Positions 29,326 to 40,324 are shown, numbered from the stretch's first letter. The stretch: 64,000 bases of DNA from Pseudonocardia petroleophila (GCF_014235185.1 NZ_CP060131.1:4657501-4721500); one strand, 5' to 3'. Translations and numbers: made by a program. Notes: a model not told the origin generated them from the sequence alone.

Positions 29326-30275
29326 TGGCTGCTCCGGTGATGCTCGGGACGATCGGGCGGATGGTCACCGTCACCGTCGACGGCACCGAGATGCGCGTGC
29401 CCGAGGGCGCCACGATCCTCGACGCCCTGCACGAGCAGGGCACGCCCGCGCAGGCCGACACCCCGACGCTGTGCTGGGCGCCCAACCTCACCCCGATCAA
29501 CGCCTGCCGCGCGTGCGTGGTCGAGGTGGAGAACTCGCGGGTCCTCGTGCCGTCGTGCGCGCGGAAGGTCGAGGACGGGATGGTGGTGCGCACCGACACC
29601 GAGAAGGTGCGCCACAGCCGCCGGATGGTGCTGGAGCTGCTGGCCTCGTCGGCCGACCTGAGCCAGGCGAGCGCCGACGTCGCCCGCTGGATGGACGACT
29701 ACGGCGTCGACGCGGAGCGCTACGGCCCGCCCGCCCCGCCCTCGACCGACCGCGACACCCGCCACGCGGGCCACCACCGCGCACCCGACGGCTCCACCGC
29801 GGAGACCGTCGCACAGCCCGTGAAGATCGACAACGACCTCTACGTGCGCGACTACTCGCGCTGCATCATGTGCTACAAGTGCGTCAAGGCCTGCGGGACC
29901 GACGCCCAGTTCACGTTCGCGATCTCCGCGGCCGGCCGCGGCTTCGACGCCCGCATCGCCACGGAGTTCGACGCGGAGCTGCCGGAGTCGGCCTGCGTGT
30001 ACTGCGGCAACTGCATCGGGGTGTGCCCGACGGGGGCGCTGAAGTCGGTCCGCGAGCACGAGCTGCGCGAGGACGGCGACTGGCACCCCGAGTCCGAGAC
30101 CGTGACCACCACGATCTGCTCGTTCTGCGGCGTCGGCTGCAACCTGGAGCTGCACGTGCAGCAGGGCGAGATCGTCAACGTCACCAGCCCGGCCGACCAC
30201 TCCGTCACGCACGGGCACCTGTGCATCAAGGGTCGCTTCGGGTTCCAGCACGTGCAGAACCTGCCGCAGCCCTGA
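29325..30275 (+). CDS. fdhC: NuoG-like iron-sulfur subunit carrying the detached N-terminal domain of formate dehydrogenase alpha
   Basis: This 316-residue protein is packed with clusters: [2Fe-2S] ligands Cys50, 61, 64, 78; two ferredoxin-type [4Fe-4S] sets (Cys180, 183, 186, 190 and Cys224, 227, 230, 234); and a fourth set Cys265, 268, 272, 300 in TTICSFCGVGCNLELHV and LCIKGRFGF. The last set is the N-terminal [4Fe-4S] domain that normally begins the catalytic chain of FdhF-type enzymes; Lys302 matches the essential Lys44 of E. coli FdhF. The protein ends right after it, where the catalytic domain would continue. It therefore looks like the N-terminal half of an FdsA-like alpha subunit, with the C-terminal half encoded upstream at 25463-27397. 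The symbol is provisional. Its 3' end overlaps mobA by 50 bases. Confidence 0.88.
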
Positions 30276-31023
30276 CGAGGTCCCCGGTCGCGAGCGGGGT
30301 CAGCGGGTCCTCGACCAGCCGTCCGTCGAGCAGGACCGCGCCCGCGCCGAGCTCGCCGACGGTCGCGGCGCGCACCGTGCGCAGCCCGAACCGCACGATC
30401 GGGGCCGGGACGGCGAGGGCGGCGGCGTAGTCGTCGGGGGCGTTGACGTTGGTCAGCGAGTCGAGGTCGGGGTCCAGGCGGGCGAGGTCGGGGTCGGCGA
30501 GCAGGGTGCCGTCGTCGAGGACGGCCACCGCGCACCGGTCGTAGAGCATGCCGGGTCGGCGCTTGCCGTCCGCGAGCAGCGCCGCGATGAGCGGGGCGAG
30601 CGAGGTGCGGTAGGCCGCGGCGAGGGGCTGGCGGAACCCGCGGGCGTGCGGCAGCGCCACGTCGACGCCGGGGACCACCGCCCGCAGGACGTGGCGCACG
30701 AACGCGGGGTGCAGGAACGGCAGGTCGGTGGAGCAGGCGAACGCCACCTCGGCCCGGTCGGCGACCGCGGCCAGCCCGGCCCCGATCCCGGCGAGCGGGC
30801 CGAGACCCTCGACCGGGTCGGTGACCACCTCGACGCCGCCGGGGAGCGCGGGCAGCACCTGCCCGGCGGCGGCGACCACCACGACCGGGCCGTCGACGAC
30901 GCGGGCGAGCAGGGCGGTCGTGCGGTGCAGCAGCGTGGACCCGTGCCAGGCGAGGTCGGCCTTCGGGGTGCCCATCCGCGACGACCGGCCCCCGGCCAGC
31001 ACGATCCCCGCCGCGGCACCCAC
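30226..31023 (-). CDS. mobA: Molybdenum cofactor guanylyltransferase (MobA-like)
   Basis: This 265-residue nucleotidyltransferase has the GTP-binding motif LAGGRSSRMGTPKADL near residue 9, DPVEGLGPLAGI near 68 and the metal-binding region STDLPFLHP near 97. MobA converts Mo-molybdopterin to the bis-MGD form needed by formate dehydrogenase. A C-terminal part of about 60 residues after the NVNAPDDY motif extends beyond the core fold and holds a short domain of unclear role. It is convergent with the formate dehydrogenase operon and overlaps it by 50 bases, with FdhD at the other end, so the locus carries its own cofactor maturation genes. Confidence 0.9.
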   Translation of the reverse strand: MGAAAGIVLAGGRSSRMGTPKADLAWHGSTLLHRTTALLARVVDGPVVVVAAAGQVLPALPGGVEVVTDPVEGLGPLAGIGAGLAAVADRAEVAFACSTDLPFLHPAFVRHVLRAVVPGVDVALPHARGFRQPLAAAYRTSLAPLIAALLADGKRRPGMLYDRCAVAVLDDGTLLADPDLARLDPDLDSLTNVNAPDDYAAALAVPAPIVRFGLRTVRAATVGELGAGAVLLDGRLVEDPLTPLATGDLVRAAAGSARAGTRSDP

Positions 31024-31075
31024 GCCGACGATCCTACGGTCGCCCGCACAGCGGGTCCGGACCCGTGTGCGGGGC

Positions 31076-32449
31076 TCAGGCGGCGAGCGCCTCCAGCCCG
31101 GGGTAGGGGCGCAGGGCGGGCCCGGCGTCCCCGGTGAGGGTGCGCAGGTCGGTGCCGTGGCGGCGCAGCAGCGCCGCCCCGTGCCGGACCGCGGGACGGG
31201 CGGGGAACCCGCCTCCGCCGAGCCCCCGCCGCGGCGGACCGGAGGTGTCCCGCGCCGCCGCCGTCGCCAGCCGCGCGAGCGGGGCGCGGACGTCGACGCG
31301 CGGACGCTCGACGGCCACCACCACGGCGAGCACCGCGGCGACGACGGCGAGCACCGGCACCGTCGCCAGCGCGGCCGGCAGCCCGGAGTGCTCGGCGAGG
31401 AAGCCGATCGCCGGCGGCCCGCCGAGCAGGCCGCTGTAGCCGACGGTCGAGGCCAGCGCGACCCCGCCGGACCCGCCCAGCGCGCCCGCCCGGGCGATCG
31501 TGACCGGGAACAGGTTCGCGAACCCCAGCCCGACCAGCACGAACCCGGCGAGCGCGACCGGGGCCGACGACGTCAGCAGGGCCAGCGCCATCCCGGCCGC
31601 GGCGAGCAGCGCGCCGCCGCCGAGCAGGCGGGTCTCCCCGAACCGGCTCAGCAGCCGCCCGCCGGCGAGCCGCCCGGTGGCCATGGCCAGGGAGAACCCG
31701 GCGTACCCGGCGGCGGCGACCCCGGCGGACGCGCCGAGGGTGTCGGCGAGGTGCAGGGCGCCCCAGTCGGTCAGCGCGCCCTCGCCGAACGCGGTGCAGC
31801 CCGCGATGACGCCGAGCAGGACGACCAGCCCGCGGGTGCGGCCCACCGGACGCCCGGCGGGGGCGGCGTCCGCCGCGACCGGGTCGGCGAGGCGGCGCAG
31901 GTCCGGGGCGGTCCCGGCCGCGACCGCGAGCCCCGCGACGCCGACGGCGGCGAGGTGCGCCGCGACGCCGACCGAGCCGGACACCAGTCCGCCGACCGCC
32001 GCCCCGGCCAGCCCGCCGAGGCTGAACGCGGCGTGCAGGGCGGGCAGCAGCGGACGCCCGGCCCCGGCCTCGACCTGCACCCCCGCGCTGTTGACGGCCA
32101 CGTTGAGCAGTCCCGTCGCCGCGCCGAACACCACCAGCGCGGCGCCGAGCACCGGGACCGAGCCGGCCGCCCCGGGGAGGGCGACGGCGAGCGAGGCGAG
32201 GACGGCCGCCGCCGTCGTGACGCGGCCGGCGCCGAACCGGGCGCACAGGGCACCGGCGGGCTGCATCCCGGCCAGCGCCCCGAACGACAGGCACAGCAGG
32301 GCGACGCCGAGGGTCGCGTGCGTCGCACCGACCCGGTCGGTGACGTCGGGGATGCGGGCGGCCCAGCTGCCGAACAGCAGGCCGTCGAGGGCGAAGACGG
32401 CACCCACGGCGGACGTGGGCGCGCGCAGGCGGGTGAGGACGTCGGGCAT
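31076..32449 (-). CDS. Major facilitator superfamily transporter
   Basis: This 457-residue membrane protein has about 12 hydrophobic segments. It opens with SAVGAVFALDGLLFGSWAARIPDV, the start of the MFS group that includes FucP-like and inner-membrane YbjJ-type proteins. A polar tail of about 70 residues follows the last helix. ATG 32447-32449 is chosen; the upstream open frame is arginine-rich shadow. The substrate cannot be predicted. It lies on the same strand as the acetyltransferase gene but 188 bases away, and a shared transcript is uncertain. Confidence 0.82.
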   Translation of the reverse strand: MPDVLTRLRAPTSAVGAVFALDGLLFGSWAARIPDVTDRVGATHATLGVALLCLSFGALAGMQPAGALCARFGAGRVTTAAAVLASLAVALPGAAGSVPVLGAALVVFGAATGLLNVAVNSAGVQVEAGAGRPLLPALHAAFSLGGLAGAAVGGLVSGSVGVAAHLAAVGVAGLAVAAGTAPDLRRLADPVAADAAPAGRPVGRTRGLVVLLGVIAGCTAFGEGALTDWGALHLADTLGASAGVAAAGYAGFSLAMATGRLAGGRLLSRFGETRLLGGGALLAAAGMALALLTSSAPVALAGFVLVGLGFANLFPVTIARAGALGGSGGVALASTVGYSGLLGGPPAIGFLAEHSGLPAALATVPVLAVVAAVLAVVVAVERPRVDVRAPLARLATAAARDTSGPPRRGLGGGGFPARPAVRHGAALLRRHGTDLRTLTGDAGPALRPYPGLEALAA

Positions 32450-32637
32450 GGGGGAGGACCTCGGACCGGGCGGTGCGCGGACGGCGTCGGTTGCCGTCGC
32501 GGGCCCGGCGGTGTCGCGGGCGGTCGGAAGGAGACGCACGACCGCGTGCGCCGCGCTCCATGGTGCGACCGGACCACCCCCTCGACGCAAGCCCGTGCCT
32601 GGTGAGTGTCCTCACGATCGATTCAGAAGCCCCCCGC

Positions 32638-33468
32638 TCACCAGAGGCGGGCGAGGTGGGTCCCCAGGTCCGGGAGCCCGGCGGTGTCGATCAGCAGGTC
32701 GCGCTCCAGCACCGTCCGCACCTCGGCCGGTGACCCCAGCTCGTGGCGCTCGCTCGGACCGCCGCGGTGGTGCACCGAGAGGGCGGCGCCCCCGCCCCCG
32801 ACCCGGCCGCCGAGCGCGAACCGCCGGTCGGGCGCGGCGCGGCCCGCCGCCAGCCCGGTGACGAAGCCGGAGCGGGGATGGCGCGAGACGTACCAGTTGC
32901 CCACCTCGAAGTCGATCTCCGGTGCGGCCCGCGGCGCGAAGCGGTACATCGGCCGCCACTCCGCGCCGATGCGGGCCTGCATGACGTGGACGTCCCCGTC
33001 TGCGTCCCCGGCACGGACCAGCCGGAACGGCTCGTGCGGCGTCTCCTGGGTGGCGTCCGGGACGAGCGCGAGCACGCCGGTCAGGGTCTGCCCGCCGAAC
33101 CCGACGTCGACGAGGTGCGGGCCCTCCGGCAGGTCGACGCGCAGCAGCATGTGGGTGAGCGGGCCGAGGGGGGCGTCGGGGGCGCTGCCCCACAGGACCC
33201 GCGCCGCGAGCCCGGTGACGGCGTAGCCGAGGCCGTCGAGGACGGAGCGGAGCAGGGTGTTGTGCTCGAAGCAGTAGCCGCCGCGGCCGCCGTCGACGAG
33301 CTTGGCGGCGACGGCGGCGGGGGAGATGTCGACGTCGCGCCCGGTCAGCGGGTCGAGGTTCTCGAACGGGATGCTGCGGGTGTGGGCGGCCACGATCGCG
33401 CGGAGGCCCGCGAGATCGGGCCGCTCGGGGGCGGTGAGCCCGATGCGGGCGAAGTAGCGGTCGCTCAT
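32638..33468 (-). CDS. nat: Arylamine N-acetyltransferase
   Basis: This 276-residue NAT has a complete catalytic triad: Cys66 in RGGYCFEHN, His106 in LTHMLLRVD and Asp121 in LVDVGFGG. The N-terminal RIGLTAPERPDLAGLRAIVAAH and FENLDPLTGR motifs are typical. The enzyme moves acetyl (or propionyl) groups from CoA to arylamines and hydrazines. In mycobacteria nat sits in a sterol-catabolism cluster; nothing of that kind is next to it here. Confidence 0.93.
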   Translation of the reverse strand: MSDRYFARIGLTAPERPDLAGLRAIVAAHTRSIPFENLDPLTGRDVDISPAAVAAKLVDGGRGGYCFEHNTLLRSVLDGLGYAVTGLAARVLWGSAPDAPLGPLTHMLLRVDLPEGPHLVDVGFGGQTLTGVLALVPDATQETPHEPFRLVRAGDADGDVHVMQARIGAEWRPMYRFAPRAAPEIDFEVGNWYVSRHPRSGFVTGLAAGRAAPDRRFALGGRVGGGGAALSVHHRGGPSERHELGSPAEVRTVLERDLLIDTAGLPDLGTHLARLW

Positions 33469-33550
33469 GGCCGCGATCGTGCAGGCTGCACCCGGGTCGA
33501 GGTCAAGGGGCGCCCGAGGTCAGGTCCCCCGAGGTCGGATCCGCACGACG

Positions 33551-34372
33551 TCAGGGCCGCTCGAGGAGCCACGGGTGCAGGCTGCGGTAGCCGCGCACCG
33601 ACACCGGCCGCAGCGCCCGCACGCGGAACCGGTCGTCGTCGGCGAGCGCGGCGGCGACGACGTCGTCGACGAGGACGGTGTCCGGGCGGGCGTGGGTGGT
33701 CAGGCGCGAGGCGATGTTGACGACCTCGCCGTACACGTCGCCGTAGCGGGTGAGCACGTCCCCGGCGGCGAGCCCGATGCGGAGCTGGGGGAGGACGTCC
33801 TCGGCGCGGACCCGCTCCTGCAGCGCCAGCGCGATCCCCGCCGCGGCGGGGGCGTCGTCGGCGACGAACAGCACCTCGTCGCCGACGGTCTTGACGATCC
33901 GGCCGCGCCCGTCGGCGATCACCTCGGTCGTCGATGAGCCGAACCGCTCGATCATCTCCGAGAGCTCCTCGGGCGAGCGCCTGCGCGTGGTGCGGGTGAA
34001 CCCGACCATGTCCGCGAACCCGACGACCAGCGGCCACGTGTCGCCCCCGGCGCCGGCGGCCGGGGCCATCATGCGGTGCACGGTGGCGGCGAGGTGCCGG
34101 CGCCAGACGTAGCTCTGCAGCTGCTCCAGCGCCGGGATGACGGCCGCGGCGACCTGCAGCGACTCCACCGGCGTCAGCTCGTCGCCGTGCCCCTCCAGCA
34201 GCCGGCGCAGCATCCCGACCTGCCACTCGGCCAGCCGTGACATCGACTGCGCCACCGCCCGCGCGACGGCCTCGCGCACCTCCGGCTCCAGCACGCCCGC
34301 CTCGGTGAGCCCGGCCATCAGCCGCACCGCGGCGACGTCCTGGTCGGTGAACAGCACCTCGTCGTCGCCCAC
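33551..34372 (-). CDS. Class III adenylate/guanylate cyclase (true N-terminus probably further upstream)
   Basis: The 273 residues from GTG 34370-34372 contain an N-terminal helical regulatory region and a class III cyclase catalytic domain from about residue 110. The catalytic domain has metal aspartates in FADMVGFT and VKTVGDEVLF and the transition-state Asn/Arg in VVNIASRLTTHARP, so the domain looks complete and active. In-frame, protein-like sequence continues upstream to about 34596 (LGAPRRYTRAGLSEAADF, RLWRSLGFAEV) and resembles the start of family members. It contains no ATG, GTG or TTG before the universal stress protein gene; only CTG codons (34546, 34519) are available. The start is therefore unresolved. 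The layout resembles single-domain actinobacterial cyclases such as Rv1264. Confidence 0.85.
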   Translation of the reverse strand: MGDDEVLFTDQDVAAVRLMAGLTEAGVLEPEVREAVARAVAQSMSRLAEWQVGMLRRLLEGHGDELTPVESLQVAAAVIPALEQLQSYVWRRHLAATVHRMMAPAAGAGGDTWPLVVGFADMVGFTRTTRRRSPEELSEMIERFGSSTTEVIADGRGRIVKTVGDEVLFVADDAPAAAGIALALQERVRAEDVLPQLRIGLAAGDVLTRYGDVYGEVVNIASRLTTHARPDTVLVDDVVAAALADDDRFRVRALRPVSVRGYRSLHPWLLERP

Positions 34373-34598
34373 CTCGGCGAACCCGAGCGAGCGCCACAGC
34401 CTGCGGCCCTCGTCGAGGTCGAAGTCGGCGGCCTCGCTCAGCCCGGCGCGGGTGTAGCGCCGGGGCGCGCCGAGGACGATCTCCTCGACGGCCTCGTCGA
34501 GCGGGGCGTCGCCCGCCAGGTGGCGTACGACCGCCCCGTTGAACAGCCGTCCGACGCCGGCGAGGAAGCGGCTCCCGCGCTTGATCGCCCGGCTCCGC

Positions 34599-35048
34599 TC
34601 AGGTGGTGTGGACGATCAGCACGTCGACGCCCGAGCGGCGCGCGACGTCCGAGGGCACCGAGCCGAGGATGCGGCCCGAGAGCGTGTTGAGCCCGCGGTT
34701 GCCGACGACGAGGAGGTCGGCGTTCGCGTCCTCGGCGGCCCGGCGCAGGACGTCGACCGGGTTGCCGTCGGCCGCGACGGTGCGGACCTTCTGGGCACCC
34801 GCGGCGACCGCGCGCTCCTCGGCGGTGCGCAGCGTCTCCTCGGCCGGGGTCCAGCCGACGACGAGGTAGGCCTCGTCCTTGAGGGTGTCCTCGGCGCCCG
34901 CGGTGTCGTCGCGCCCGGCCGGGGTGTAGGCGCAGACGATGACGAGCTCGGCGCTGCTGTCGGCGGCCACCGACGCGGCACGGTCGACCGCGGCGAGGGA
35001 GGTGTCGGAACCGTCGGTGCCGACGACGATGGTGCGGTACGCGGACAT
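34599..35048 (-). CDS. Universal stress protein (UspA family)
   Basis: This 149-residue single-domain Usp has the N-terminal YRTIVVGTDGSDTSLAAVDRA strand-loop and the ATP-binding signature VVGNRGLNTLSGRILGSVPSDV near its end (G-2x-G-9x-G-S/T pattern), so it probably binds ATP. Start ATG 35046-35048 is supported by GGAGG five bases upstream; the longer frame to 35105 is not needed. It lies immediately upstream of the cyclase gene on the same strand, and the cyclase N-terminal coding-like sequence begins at its stop, which suggests a two-gene unit. Confidence 0.92.
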   Translation of the reverse strand: MSAYRTIVVGTDGSDTSLAAVDRAASVAADSSAELVIVCAYTPAGRDDTAGAEDTLKDEAYLVVGWTPAEETLRTAEERAVAAGAQKVRTVAADGNPVDVLRRAAEDANADLLVVGNRGLNTLSGRILGSVPSDVARRSGVDVLIVHTT

Positions 35049-35112
35049 GGGGGCCTCCGTCTTGGGGGACGTCAGGTTACTCCCGGTAGCACTCGGTTGC
35101 CGCACCGGCCCC

Positions 35113-36306
35113 TCACCCGATCGGGGCAGTCCCGTTGTCGGCGAGCCGGGGCCGGAACGCGGGTCCGACGAGCCTGCGGCGCAGCCGCGCGTCGGCGGCC
35201 CCGAAGAGCGCGGTCATCGTCGTGAGCGTGCCGCGCAGGTCGTCACGGCCGGAGAGGTAGGCCCGGCGGTGCCGGTCGGGCAGCGAGAAGAAGACCTCGA
35301 AGAAGCCGGCGACCTCCGGGTCGGGCATCCGCAACAGGGCCTCCAGCCCGATGCCCCGGACGTGGTGGACCACCCGGGCGGCGGGCGGCCAGACGGTGGC
35401 CCGGGCGGACGCGAGCGCGGCGTCCGGGTGGCGGGCGATCGCGGCGGCCACCGCCGGGGCCAGCCCGAGCGCCGGGGCGAGGCTGTAGCCGCTGGCCGGG
35501 TGCACCAGCGGGGCCGCGGCGCCGAAGCCCAGGGCGTGGGCCGCCCGGTGCCGGGGCCGGTCGAGCGGGAAGGAGACCTTCTCCGTCTCCGCGTCCGGCG
35601 GGGGCACGATCCCGTGGCGGTGCAGCCGGGCGAGCAGGCGCCGGCGCAGGACCGGCAGCGGCAGGCCGGGGCGGCGGGCCAGCGAGGTCTCCTCCAGCAG
35701 CACCCGGCCCCCGCCCAGCGGGATCGCGTAGAGGAACGTCGGCCAGCCGGTCTCGCCGTGGTCGGGGCGCCAGTCCATGAACAGGGCCTCGCCGGGCGCG
35801 ACGAGCGGGACGGCGAGAGCCTCGTCGACGACGAGGCCGTAGGCGGTCTGCTCGGCCGGCACCCGGGTGCGGTCGCGACCGGCCCGCAGCGGCTGGGCGC
35901 GCCCCCCGGCGTCGACGACGATCCCGGCCCGCAGCGCGGTGCCGTCGGCCAGCACCGCGGTGCCCGGTCCCGGGGCGGCGATTGCGCGTCCGGTGACGAC
36001 CCGTACGCCGCCGCGGGCCATCCGGTCGTCGAGGTGGGCGCGCAGGGCCGCGACGTCGAGGACGGCGTAGGTGCGGTCGAGCCGGTGCGCGGTGAGCGCG
36101 ATCGCCCGGCCCTCGGCCCGGGCCGCCACCACGCCGTCCGGGAGGTCGGGGAGCTCGTCGTCCCAGACGCCGTAGGTGGCGGGCCAGGCGCGGCCGGGCG
36201 CGGGGTCGAGCAGCGTCGTGCGCAGGCCCAGGGCGCCGCACTCCGCGGCCAGGGCCCGGCCCGCCGGTCCGCCCCCGACGACCAGGACGTCGTCGACGGC
36301 GGTCAT
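35113..36306 (-). CDS. Lycopene cyclase (CrtY/CrtL-type FAD-dependent)
   Basis: This 397-residue flavoprotein has an N-terminal dinucleotide motif VLVVGGGPAGRALA and the cyclase-specific segments PATYGVWDDELPDLP, FLYAIPLGGGRVLLEETSLA and HPASGYSLAPAL. These identify the lycopene cyclase family, which closes the ends of lycopene to give beta-rings (beta- or gamma-carotene). No other carotenoid gene (crtE, crtB, crtI) is in the window, so the rest of the pathway must lie elsewhere. It is divergent from the dNTPase gene with only 65 bases between starts. Confidence 0.88.
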   Translation of the reverse strand: MTAVDDVLVVGGGPAGRALAAECGALGLRTTLLDPAPGRAWPATYGVWDDELPDLPDGVVAARAEGRAIALTAHRLDRTYAVLDVAALRAHLDDRMARGGVRVVTGRAIAAPGPGTAVLADGTALRAGIVVDAGGRAQPLRAGRDRTRVPAEQTAYGLVVDEALAVPLVAPGEALFMDWRPDHGETGWPTFLYAIPLGGGRVLLEETSLARRPGLPLPVLRRRLLARLHRHGIVPPPDAETEKVSFPLDRPRHRAAHALGFGAAAPLVHPASGYSLAPALGLAPAVAAAIARHPDAALASARATVWPPAARVVHHVRGIGLEALLRMPDPEVAGFFEVFFSLPDRHRRAYLSGRDDLRGTLTTMTALFGAADARLRRRLVGPAFRPRLADNGTAPIG

Positions 36307-36371
36307 GGCGCAGTTCTACCCGGTCCCCGGCCGCGGCACGCGGCCACCGGCCGGGCGCTAGCGTCTGGCCC

Positions 36372-37784
36372 GTGAGCGACCCGACCAGCACCGCCCGCAC
36401 CGCCCGGCGCTCCGGGCCGGGGGAGTCCGGGGCGGGGCTGGCCGCGGGCCCGTTCCGCGTCGACCGCGACCGGATCGTCGCCTCGCCGTTCTTCGCGCGC
36501 CTGGCCGGCGTCACCCAGGTCGTCAGCCCGACCGGGACGGGCCTGGTCGTGCACAACCGGCTGACCCACTCGCTGCAGGTGGCGCAGGTGGCCCGGGCGA
36601 TCGCGGAACGGGTCCCGGACTGCGACCCCGACGTCGTCGAGGCCGCGGCGCTCGCGCACGACCTCGGGCACCCGCCGTTCGGGCACCAGGGCGAGCAGGT
36701 CCTCGACCGCCTGGCCCGCGAGCGCCTCGGGCTGCCCGACGGCTTCGAGGGCAACGCGCAGAGCTTCCGGATCGTCACCACGATCGACCTGCACGGCCCG
36801 ACGGGCACCGGCCTGGACCTCACCGCCGCCGTCCGCGCCGCGATCCTCAAGTACCCGTGGACCCGGCGCGGGTACCCCGACCCGCACCCCAGCCGGGCCG
36901 CGGTGCCTCCGCGCGGGGGCGGCCCGCTGCCGGGGGAGCCGGAGGCCGGGTCGGCGAAGTTCTCCTGCTACGAGACCGAGCTCGACGACCTGCGCTCCGC
37001 CCGTGCCGCGTTCCCCGGCACCGGCCCGTGGCGCCAGACCGTCGAGGCCGCGGTGATGGACACCGCCGACGACGTCGCCTACGCCATCCACGACCTGGAG
37101 GACTTCCACCGCGTCGGGGTGCTGCAGCAGGCCGGGGTCGCGGCCGAGCTGGCCGGGTGGCGGCGCAACGCGGGCACGTCGGGGCCCGGGGCCGGGCTGG
37201 AGGCGATGCGGCGGCGGCTGGCCGACAAGGACGCCTGGGCCTACGACGACGACCTGTTCGCCGCAGCCGTCGACCGCGTCCGCGACGAGCTGGTCGACGG
37301 CCTGCTCGGGGTCGCCTTCGACGGCTCGATGGCCGCGGAGCGGGCGGTGGCGGAGTTCTCCGCCCGCTGGACGGCCCGCCTCGCCGGCGGTGTGGTCCGC
37401 GACCCCGACCCGCCGGTGCGGTCCGGGCCCGTCGCGCTCGCCGGGCCGCAGTGGCACGAGGTGGCGGTGCTGAAGTTCGTCCACCAGCGGTTCGTGCTCG
37501 GCCGCGCCGACCTCGCGTCCTACCAGCGGGGGCAGGGCACCGTGCTGACCGGGCTGGTGGGGGCGCTGGCCGACTGGCTCGCCGACGACGACGCGCCCCG
37601 GCTCCCGGCCCGGCTGCACGACCTCGCCGAGCTCGCCCGCAGCCAGGGCGCGCCGCTGGAGCAGGCCCGCGGCCGCGCGGTGATCGACTACACCGCCAGC
37701 CTGACCGACGGCCAGGCCGGCGCCCTGCTCGACGTGCTCACCGGCCGCACCGGCCGGATCTGGACCGACGCCGCGGTCCTCTGA
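36372..37784 (+). CDS. dgt: Deoxyguanosinetriphosphate triphosphohydrolase-like dNTPase (HD domain)
   Basis: This 470-residue HD-domain protein has the metal ligands in HNRLTHSLQVAQVARAI and ALAHDLGHPPFGHQGEQ, followed by downstream segments DTADDVAYAIHDLEDFH and LADLASYQRGQGTVL of the Dgt family. It would cleave dNTPs to nucleosides and triphosphate and so trim dNTP pools. The start is GTG 36372. It is convergent with the SDR gene, 25 bases apart, and has no operon partner. Confidence 0.92.
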   Translation: MSDPTSTARTARRSGPGESGAGLAAGPFRVDRDRIVASPFFARLAGVTQVVSPTGTGLVVHNRLTHSLQVAQVARAIAERVPDCDPDVVEAAALAHDLGHPPFGHQGEQVLDRLARERLGLPDGFEGNAQSFRIVTTIDLHGPTGTGLDLTAAVRAAILKYPWTRRGYPDPHPSRAAVPPRGGGPLPGEPEAGSAKFSCYETELDDLRSARAAFPGTGPWRQTVEAAVMDTADDVAYAIHDLEDFHRVGVLQQAGVAAELAGWRRNAGTSGPGAGLEAMRRRLADKDAWAYDDDLFAAAVDRVRDELVDGLLGVAFDGSMAAERAVAEFSARWTARLAGGVVRDPDPPVRSGPVALAGPQWHEVAVLKFVHQRFVLGRADLASYQRGQGTVLTGLVGALADWLADDDAPRLPARLHDLAELARSQGAPLEQARGRAVIDYTASLTDGQAGALLDVLTGRTGRIWTDAAVL

Positions 37785-37809
37785 CGCGGGTCCGGGGGAC
37801 GCGGGCGGG

Positions 37810-38589
37810 TCAGACCGCGCCGAGGCTGCCCGTCGCGAGGATCCCGCCGTCGACGCGGACGGTCTCGCCCGTCATCCAGCCCGCGGCGTCGGAGACCAGG
37901 AAGCCGACGACGTTCGCGATGTCCTCGGGCTCGCCCAGGCGCTTGAGCGGGTACGGCGCGCTAGCCTTCTCCTCGCCCTCGGAGTAGAGCGCGGCGGCGA
38001 ACTTCGTCTTGACGACGGCGGGGGCCACCGCGTTGACCCGGATCGACGGGCCCAGCTGCCAGGCCAGCTCCTCGGTGAGCCGGATCAGGGCGGCCTTCGA
38101 CGCGCCGTAGGCCGGGATGACCCCGTTGGAGCGCAGGCCCGCGACCGAGGCGATGTTGACGATCGTGCCGCCGTGCTCGCCCATCCAGGCGCGGTAGGCG
38201 AGCTGCACGTAGCCCAGTGTGGCGACGACGTTGGTGTCGAAGGTCTTGCTGACCGCGGCGAGGTCGGCGTCCATGAGGAAGCCGTAGGTGGGGTTGATGC
38301 CGGTGTTGTTGATGAGGATGTCGAGGCTGCCGAACCGCTCGACCGTCCGCGTCACCGACTCCTCCCGCGACTCAGCGGAGCCCGCGTTCGCGGCGATCGC
38401 CAGCACGCGCCCGGCGTCGCCGCCCGCGTGGTCGGCGGCGAGCGTGGCCGCGGCGGCGTCGAGTTCGTCGGGCTTGCGGGCGGTGATGGTCACCGAGGCG
38501 CCACGGGTGAGGAGCTCGGCGGCGATGGCGTAGCCGATTCCGCGGCTGGCGCCGGTGACGAGGGCGGTGCGGCCGGTGAGATCAGTCAT
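37810..38589 (-). CDS. Short-chain dehydrogenase/reductase (SDR)
   Basis: This 259-residue classical SDR has cofactor motif VTGASRGIGYAIA near residue 11, NNTGINP in place of the common NNAG, and the catalytic Ser/Tyr/Lys in IASVAG and YGASKAAL. The C-terminus GWMTGETVRVDGG is typical of FabG-like enzymes. Substrate unknown; 3-oxoacyl-ACP/CoA reduction is possible. It is divergent from the ABC-F gene, with 112 bases between starts. Confidence 0.9.
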   Translation of the reverse strand: MTDLTGRTALVTGASRGIGYAIAAELLTRGASVTITARKPDELDAAAATLAADHAGGDAGRVLAIAANAGSAESREESVTRTVERFGSLDILINNTGINPTYGFLMDADLAAVSKTFDTNVVATLGYVQLAYRAWMGEHGGTIVNIASVAGLRSNGVIPAYGASKAALIRLTEELAWQLGPSIRVNAVAPAVVKTKFAAALYSEGEEKASAPYPLKRLGEPEDIANVVGFLVSDAAGWMTGETVRVDGGILATGSLGAV

Positions 38590-38701
38590 GCGCCGACCCT
38601 ACGTCGGGAATCCCGGTGCACCGGCCGGTACTCTGGTCGGCGTGATCCGGATCGGGTAGCGGCCGTCTCGGCCCACGTCCCCCGAACCCTGGAGTCCTCT
38701 C

Positions 38702-40324
<1,623 letters not shown>

